Positions 57,295 to 64,000 of a stretch of DNA of 64,000 nucleotides are shown here, piece after piece. Each line of letters opens with the position of its first letter. Positions within the stretch are counted from its first letter, which is position 1. The notes under the pieces were generated by a model. That model saw nothing but the letters and a program-made list of their open reading frames with translations. It was not told where the DNA came from and searched no databases. A program made the translations under genes and the position numbers. Location of the stretch: contig CAUWAG010000004.1 of the NCBI GenBank assembly GCA_963556695.1, forward strand, positions 3,224,001 to 3,288,000, given 5' to 3'. The DNA is from Anthostomella pinea. Its lineage: Eukaryota; Ascomycota; Sordariomycetes; Xylariales; Xylariaceae.

Positions 57295-58647
57295 ATGGCT
57301 GACAACGTGAGTTGAACAGTTAACATCTGGATAAGAGCGCTCTCTGACTTGAATAGAATCCTGCCTTCGTGCTCCAGTCCATCAAGAGCACATCATTCGA
57401 GCAGCGCGAGATCCCGAAGCTCAGGGATGAACATCACGTAAGAGTGCATATCGAGCAGACTGGCATCTGTGGAAGTGATGTTCACTACTGGCAAAGGGGG
57501 CGCATTGGGGACTTCATCCTCAACAGTCCCATCGTCCTGGGTCACGAGAGCGCAGGAACCGTGGTTGAAGTCGGCAGCAAGGTCAAGAATGTCAAGGTTG
57601 GCGACCGCGTGGCCATCGAGCCAGGTGTGCCCTGTAGACAGTGAGTATCTCCTGTCTCTCATCCTCTTCCAATTTTTCCGTGTATTCGCCTTTTCTTCGC
57701 CTCCGCCTCCAAAGGGGAAGGCAGGAAGCCCGTCGGTCCTCCTTTGAACCCTGCTCACCCGCCTACAGCTGCGATTTCTGCCGCTCCGGGGCGTATAACC
57801 TGTGCGAAGACACCATCTTTGCAGCCACACCACCGTGGGATGGCACTCTCCAGAAGTACTACGTGGTCGCTAGCGACTACTGCTATCCGATCCCTTCACA
57901 CATGAGTGCGGAGGACGGAGCGCTCGTTGAGCCGGTAGCTGTAGCCGTCCAGATCGCCACGGTCGCCGACCTGCGGGCCGGACAGACGGTGCTGGTCTTT
58001 GGATGCGGTCCCATCGGGGCACTGTGTCAGGCTGTCGCCAAAGCTTACGGGGCGAAGAAAGTCATCGGCGTGGATATCTCGCAAGCTCGCGCCACGTTCG
58101 CCAAATCATTTGCTGCGGATGACGTGTACGTCGTAGAACCTTCAGCAACCTCCGGAGGCGACCCGATGGACGCATCTCGTGCCATGGCCGAGAAAATAGT
58201 GGCAAAGTACGGCCTTGAGGGCGGTGCGGATATCGTGCTGGAATGTACTGGTGCCGAGCCGTGTATCCAGGCTGGAGTGTTCGCGGCAAAGAAGGGAGGC
58301 ATGTTCGTGCAGGCGGGTATGGGCAAAGAGGTACGTACGACAACGATCCCGGGCCAGACCAGTCCCTACCATTCGAAGACAGATGATCATAGCGAGCTGA
58401 CATTTCAAAACAGAACGTCGTCTTCCCGATCACCACGGCCTGCATCAGAGCCCTGACAATCAAAGGATCCATCCGGTACACGACTGGTTGCTATCCCAAA
58501 GCCGTCGACCTGGTCGCCTCTGGCAAGATCAACCCCGGGGCTCTGATCACCCACCGTTTCAAGTTTGAGCAGGCACTGGAGGCTTTTGAGCTCGTCAAGA
58601 AGGGCGCGGAAGATACACTGAAAGTCGTCATTCAAGGTGTACAATAG
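57295..58647 (+). CDS. Zinc-dependent polyol dehydrogenase (xylitol/L-arabinitol/sorbitol dehydrogenase)
   Basis: Exons 57295-57306 (12 nt, MADN), 57357-57640, 57769-58330 and 58414-58647; 363 aa, the usual length of fungal xylitol dehydrogenases. Catalytic zinc ligands: Cys42 (GICGSD), His67-Glu68 (LGHES) and Glu153 (VEP). Structural zinc: Cys97, 100, 103 and 111, all present. Rossmann motif [11 protein letters not shown]; the Asp in VIGVDIS favours NAD over NADP. It oxidises a polyol to a ketose, such as xylitol to D-xylulose or L-arabinitol to L-xylulose. The sequence cannot by itself separate these. [13 protein letters not shown] resembles xylitol dehydrogenase N-termini (PNPSFVLQ). Intron 2 is 128 nt; the split codon gives His99. 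Confidence 0.9.
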
Positions 58648-59607
58648 ACGTCCAAGATGCTCCGGGTCGGAGAACCATGTAGATAGCGTTGAAGACAGGG
58701 TGAGCGCTTTAGTATCCTGCATTTCCTTGCCTGGGTACTCATTCATTCACAACGGTACATATAACCACCCCTCATAAGTCTGCCATACGCGCGCCTATTT
58801 GAGATTCTACAATAGTAATATCGTGTCTGGATTAGCACCCTAGAATAAGCAATTCACACCGTAGAAAATGCAGAAGCCTTTCGTGTAATCGGCCTCTGGT
58901 CTCGGTCCAGGCCTGCTTAGCTGCATGGGGGAGAGCTTCTGGAAAGGGAAGATTGATCGTTGAATCTGCGACAGTCCTATACTGGTCACGAGGCTCGAAG
59001 GCCATCTCTCAGTGATGTCTTGCTATTCCCGTGCCTCTGGTTGTTGGCGGACGACAAGAGATCGCGCCTCGGGGCGTGCCCTGCCGTAAGATGACGTGAC
59101 TGGTGCATCGTTGGCAAATCTCCACCTGCCCAGAGCATCCCGTAGGACGGTGGGCGCAGGTATCAGGTGGCCTACGTCCCACCGTCGCAGCCTCTGGATG
59201 GCTTGGCGAGTCTCGGTCGTTACGAGCAGCTGTGTGGAATATTGGACCCTAGAGTCGGACTCCGGATGCGTGGTGGTGGGTCAAGGTTGACAGACGTCCG
59301 CGATCCCCTCACGGCCATCGGGCCCGTCACGAGCACCCTTACGCTAGTTGCTGGGTCCCATGGGGAAGGCCCCGCGCGCGTTTGGAGCTCCAATAATCGT
59401 GAGGTCCTGCTGAATCGTCATATCCTGAATCATCATATCCAATATCAACTGGTATAACTCCAAGCCCAGTCAGCTTCCCATACCCTGGACTGCAATCTGC
59501 TGATCCGATCCGAACGATAAACTGCCACGAAAAAGACCTCACAGCTCATCATACCGGTACATTTTTTTGTCGTTTCCAGAGTCCTTATCACGTAATCGAT
59601 TCTCAAC
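58648..59607. other. Intergenic, promoter of second SDR
   Basis: Nothing recognised beyond the presumed terminator of the dehydrogenase gene and promoter of the next gene. Near 59400-59450 there are short direct repeats of CATATCC/CATCATATCC. Confidence 0.4.
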
Positions 59608-60672
59608 ATGGTCCTTGCTCCCCATCCAAGTCCCGAGGCGCCAGTGCTCTCACACTTTGACCTCCGCGGCAAGACAGCACTGGTGACAGGAGGCTGTCGA
59701 GGCATCGGACTGGAAGTGGCACGGGGCCTCTGCGAGGCCGGCGCCAATGTCGCCATCACGTACACGAGTACGGCCGCCGGCGACGCCGAAAAGATAGCCT
59801 CGGATATGTCCGCGGCGAACGGGGGCCGCTCAGTCAAGGCCTACCGGTGCAATGTGCGGAAGCGTGAAGAGGTAGAGGCCACCGTCGAGGCCGTAGCCAA
59901 AGAGGTTGGCGGTGGACGCCTCGACATCGTCGTGGCCAACGCTGGAATTGCCGATCACATACCGGCTCAGGATTACCCCGAAGACAAGTTCCGCGAGATG
60001 TTCGACGTGAACGTTAACGGCGCCTTCTGGACAGCACAGGCCGCAGCTCGCGTCTTCGAGCGACAGTGGAAGGCCGGGGGCGAGGGCACGCCGCACCGTG
60101 CGTCCCTCATCTTCACCGCGTCGGTCTCGGCCACGCTCGTCAACATCCCTCAGAAGCAGGCTGCCTACAACGCCAGTAAGGCCGCGCTGGTACATCTGTC
60201 CAAGTCACTATCAGTCGAATGGGTGGATTTCATGCGGGTGAACTGCGTCTCGCCAGTAAGTCTCACACCCATGCACCAAGCCTGGCTCGCCAAGGCACAT
60301 CCGAATGCTGGACGTCGGCACTTGGAATGTCCATAATACGACCGGTACTGACTCGCACTGAACTCTAGGGCTTCATTGACACTGAGAGTAAGTCTCGCTG
60401 GCTTGGGGAGACTACTGTAACGTACTGACGACTGCCACAGTGCTCACCGTTCACCCTGAGGAGTGGAGGAAGCAATGGTTCTCCATGATCCCAGGCCGTA
60501 GGCTCTGCAAGACACCTGAGCTCAAGGGTGCTTATGTGTTCCTTGCCAGTGACGCCAGCTCTTACATGACGGGTAGGTCATATTCGCCCCCAATACTTAT
60601 AAGATGCGACATGGCTGACGTCAAGGACCAGGAGCGGACATGATCATTGATGGAGGCTATACATTGCCTTAA
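59608..60672 (+). CDS. Short-chain dehydrogenase, D-arabinitol 2-dehydrogenase/sorbose reductase type
   Basis: Exons 59608-60255, 60369-60387 (19 nt), 60441-60572 and 60632-60672; 279 aa. Cofactor motif TGGCRGIG (27-34), VANAG, Ser in SASVSATLV, and Y187-N-A-S-K191. The end (GFIDTEMLTVHPEEW, MIPGRRLCKTPELKGAY, DASSYMTGADMIIDGGYTLP) is the signature of fungal D-arabinitol 2-dehydrogenase, sorbose reductase and NADP-mannitol dehydrogenase-like enzymes. It is a different subtype from the SDR at 54369-55302. The 19-nt exon encodes GFIDTE and must be spliced in to restore that conserved block. Together with the zinc dehydrogenase it suggests interconversion of two polyols through a ketose. Confidence 0.88.
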
Positions 60673-61634
60673 GATCTAGATCACCGGTACCCTTTTCCAG
60701 CGTGGGTTTGCGGATCAGCTCGATGCCCATGGCTTTGATTGAGTCAGCTTGCAGGGCAGGAAAACCTCTCACCGAATTGAATGTGCCAGAAATTTACTCG
60801 GGCCTGTTGTCCGCGCAATGTGAAGACACTGCAGTGCTGAAGTGTGACACGAGCTCAGAGACGCGCGAGATGATCATGAAAGTAGGGGTGCTGAGGCGGT
60901 CAGTTACGGGCAGATGTCGCACCGGAGAGGCATTCGATATGTTGTGTAAAATTCTGGTAGTACTGGTACGATGCACAGTTTGAACGTACGCGAAGTATTT
61001 TCATGAGTTTCGAACTTGGCTGAAGATGAGATCAAAGTCCGGACTTCTCGTGTTGTGACCATTGGTGAAAGTTTCTCTATCTTGAAATGGAACCTGTGAT
61101 TGAGAACCATGAGATGGTACTCTGTGCGCATCCACGAGCGTCCCTGCAAGTCAGTCTGCCCCTATTCACTTACACCCACACGCATCTTGAGCTCGAACTA
61201 GACAATAGCTTCAAACATGAACTGTCCCGTGTAAGGTAGAAACAACTGGGTCACGTGCACAATCAGATATCCCCGCCTTCGGGGCAAGATAGGGATGCCG
61301 GGCCACGGGCTTCGGGCGAGACGGAGGGGTTGCCTAGTGCTGTTCCTATTGGAAGGCTGGGCACTCGGCTCGCAGGACGTTTCTACCGGTGGCGGAGCTA
61401 TCCACGATAACATGATCCAATCGTATGAGTGGTGACGATATTACTACCACCGTCTTCAACAAAGCCGACTTCGCAGGAAGAAGTTGACGATAACTTCACA
61501 GCTACATTTTCCGAGAACAAGCATGGCAGAATAGTCGAGTCATCCCAGGTATGCGGCGACCACTGACATCTTCCACCCCATCGCCTGTGCGCAGCTAACC
61601 CCGTTTGCCTCTTCAACAGGTGGTATAGGTCGTC
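60673..61634. other. Intergenic and leader of SHMT gene
   Basis: A likely 5' UTR intron spans 61549-61619 (GTATGC, branch GCTAACC, CAACAG). An upstream ATG at 61522 opens a three-codon frame (M-A-E-stop) before it. Otherwise nothing recognised. Confidence 0.45.
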
Positions 61635-63453
61635 ATGTCCCTTCCCGCTTTCCGAGGCGCCTCGCGTGCTCTCCGATCCATTTCGAGATGCCCATCGGCA
61701 ATACAGTACGGTGCTAGAAGAGCCCAGTCCTCTGCCGCTTTGGACGGCCAACAAAAGGTAGGAGGGACTGCTTCGCCTGCCGGTAGCGTGGTACCATGAC
61801 GATGCTGATTGAGACATACAGCTGCTGTCGGCCCATCTCCAGCATGCCGACCCGGCCGTGTTCGACATTATTGAGAAGGTATACAATTGAGCCCATTGGC
61901 CTACACTTGCCCATGCCGAACGATGCTTACCAGACGCGACAGGAGAAAAACCGACAAAAGCACTTCATCAACCTAATCCCCTCCGAGAACTTCACGTCGC
62001 AAGCTGTGCTGGATGCGCTAGGGAGTGTAATGCAAAGTACGAGACAAGACCGCCACCCCAATGCGGTACGCCATGATCAATACTGATCCCGTGATGCAGA
62101 CAAGTACTCGGAAGGCTATCCGGGCGCAAGGTACTACGCAGGCAATGAGTTCATTGACCAGGCCGAGCGGTTATGCCAGCAGCGGGCGCTCGAGGCCTTT
62201 GGCCTGGACGAAAAGGAATGGGGAGTCAATGTTCAGCGTGAGTTCTCTCCACCATGCTATGCCGAAACACCGAAGCTCGTGTCGTTCGTTGCTGACCGAA
62301 ATCAACACCAGCTTTGTCTGGCGCGCCGGCGAACCTCTACGTCTACTCGGCCTTGATGGACACCCACGATCGACTCATGGGTTTGGACCTGCCACACGGT
62401 GGTCACCTATCCCACGGTTACCAGACACCGACCAAGAAGATATCGGCCGTTTCCAAGTACTTCGAGACCTTTCCTTACCGCCTGAACGAGGAGACCGGTC
62501 TCATCGATTATGACAAGTTGGAGGAAACGGCACAACTCTACCGCCCCAAGATTATCGTGGCCGGCACAAGTGCCTACGGCCGGTTTATCGACTACAAGCG
62601 GATGAGAGAAACATGTGACAAGGTCAACGCATACTTGCTCGCCGACATGGCCCATATATCCGGCCTGGTAGCCGCCAAGGTCGTTCCCAGCCCTTTTACA
62701 TTTGCCGACATCGTAACGACGACGAGCCACAAGAGTCTGCGAGGTCCTCGGGGCGCAATGATCTTCTTCAGAAAAGGCGTGAGAAAGGTCAACCCCAAAA
62801 CAAAAGAGGAGATCAAGTACAACCTGGAGGGCCCTATCAATGCCTCGGTGTTCCCGGGTCACCAGGGTGGTCCTCACAACCACACCATCACGGCCCTGGC
62901 GGTCGCGCTGAAGCAGACGCAGACGCCCGAGTTCCGGGCATACCAGGAGCAGGTCCTTGCCAACGCACAGGCTCTGGCGACACGGCTGGGCGAGTCCAAG
63001 AGCAACGGCGGTCTGGGCTACAAGCTGGTGAGCGGCGGGACGGACAACCACCTGGTGCTCGTGGACCTGAAGCCCCAGGCCGTGGATGGGGCCCGCGTGG
63101 AGCGGGTCCTCGAGCTTGTCGGCGTGGCCAGCAACAAGAACACGGTGCCGGGCGACAAGTCGGCCATGGTGCCGGGCGGGCTGCGGCTGGGAACGCCCGC
63201 GATGACGACGCGGGACTTTTCGGCGGACGACTTTGTCCGGGTAGCCGATATCATCGGGCGGGCGGTAACGATTGCGGCGCGGGTGGACAAGGCGGCGCGC
63301 AAGGTGGCGGAGGAAAAGGGTGACAAGTACAAGCTCAAGTTCTACTTTGACTACCTGGGCAACGGTGAGGACGACGCCGAGATCGTGCAGCTGCGCGCCG
63401 AGGTGGCGGACTGGGTGGGCACGTATCCGTTGCCGTGGGACGAGAAGCTATGA
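61635..63453 (+). CDS. SHM1: Serine hydroxymethyltransferase, mitochondrial type
   Basis: Exons 61635-61757, 61822-61878, 61943-62036, 62100-62237 and 62312-63453; 517 aa. The first about 40 residues ([18 protein letters not shown]...RRAQSS) are Arg/Ser-rich without acids, as in a mitochondrial presequence; the cytosolic isozyme lacks this. The conserved core shows [65 protein letters not shown] and [14 protein letters not shown] with the PLP-binding Lys278, plus [12 protein letters not shown]. It converts serine and tetrahydrofolate to glycine and 5,10-methylene-THF. All intron phases agree. Confidence 0.94.
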
Positions 63454-64000
63454 CGTTGATGTGCATCTCGAGAGTGAGGAATGCATACTTCAGTCTGGGG
63501 GTGGGTATGGGTGGTGGATGGTGGTCCTTCCCATGTGCTCGGTGGGCACGGCATTACCTTGTTAGTGGGGGGTTGTCGTGGGAGACTCTGTTCATAAATG
63601 CGTGCCTCAACGTAGCACTGGAGTTTTGGTAGGCATTGTATACGAATGCCGTGATGGCCTCGTTTACAACATTGTGGGTCGACTTTTGCACACCCCCAGC
63701 CATACAAGCATGCAGACATGTTGATATGGCTGGGGATGAGGTCACACACAGGCAGGCATGCAGGCAGGCAGGCAGACTGGCACATACGCATGCTTGCTTC
63801 TGATCCCAGGCTCACTTTCCGTTTCGGATGCTGACGGCAGATAGGTAGTCTGACGAAGACCAGGGACGCTTATCTGAGGGCGCCTATGTCTCCACCAAGG
63901 GGTGAGGGACTCAGGGAAGCTGATGATGAGGCCTGGGACGCATGGGGGATATGATGCCATGGCAAGATGATCTGTCGCCAGCATGTACGCAACTCGATTT
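63454..64000. other. 3' region of SHMT, simple repeats
   Basis: CAGG/GGCA tetranucleotide repeats at about 63750-63776. No gene supported before the window end. Confidence 0.5.
63750..63776. repeat. GGCA tetranucleotide microsatellite
   Basis: Five or more GGCA units, interrupted once by TGCA, directly readable in the sequence. Confidence 0.7.

Overview
The window is genomic DNA from a filamentous ascomycete (Pezizomycotina, probably Sordariomycetes). Introns are short (mostly 50-200 nt) with GTRNGT donors, CTAAC/CTGAC-type branch sites and YAG acceptors. The genes include fungus-specific families: CFEM, BYS1/thaumatin-like, Zn(II)2Cys6 regulators, and a GCN1 and a PRP24 of fungal type. All gene models were read by eye from splice signals and reading-frame continuity. 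No database search was run.

Left part (1-16.4 kb): the 3' part of a leucine-rich-repeat/protein-kinase gene; a single-exon protein joining an isochorismatase-like domain, an AlkB-type 2OG-Fe(II) dioxygenase and a GST-like domain; a FAR1-type zinc-finger protein; a degenerate RAD51/XRCC2-like gene almost back to back with SOM1; and COX9 divergent from MRPL22. Three nuclear genes for mitochondrial proteins therefore lie within 3.3 kb. A multiply frameshifted NAD-dependent epimerase pseudogene, an AT-rich stretch with tRNA-like repeats, and a CFEM membrane protein follow.

16.4-24 kb is gene-poor. The only gene-like object I can support there is a broken small secreted cysteine-rich protein whose two lesions are both G:C to A:T transitions.

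24-43.3 kb is a block of conserved RNA and translation genes: PRP24, a DHX29/DHX57-like DExH helicase head to head with GCN1, and RPL19, whose start codon is split by an intron.

45.4-61 kb is an accessory, metabolic-looking region. After a secreted BYS1-family protein it holds a GAL4/LAC9/ARA1-type Zn2Cys6 factor, a lactose-permease-type sugar transporter, a polyol-dehydrogenase-type SDR, a P-loop kinase of the phosphoribulokinase/uridine kinase superfamily, a xylitol/arabinitol/sorbitol dehydrogenase and a second polyol-type SDR. These read as a candidate sugar-alcohol or rare-pentose catabolic cluster: uptake, two kinds of oxidoreduction, phosphorylation and dedicated regulation. Mitochondrial-type serine hydroxymethyltransferase closes the window. 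A short element with terminal inverted repeats and a possible target duplication lies within the cluster.
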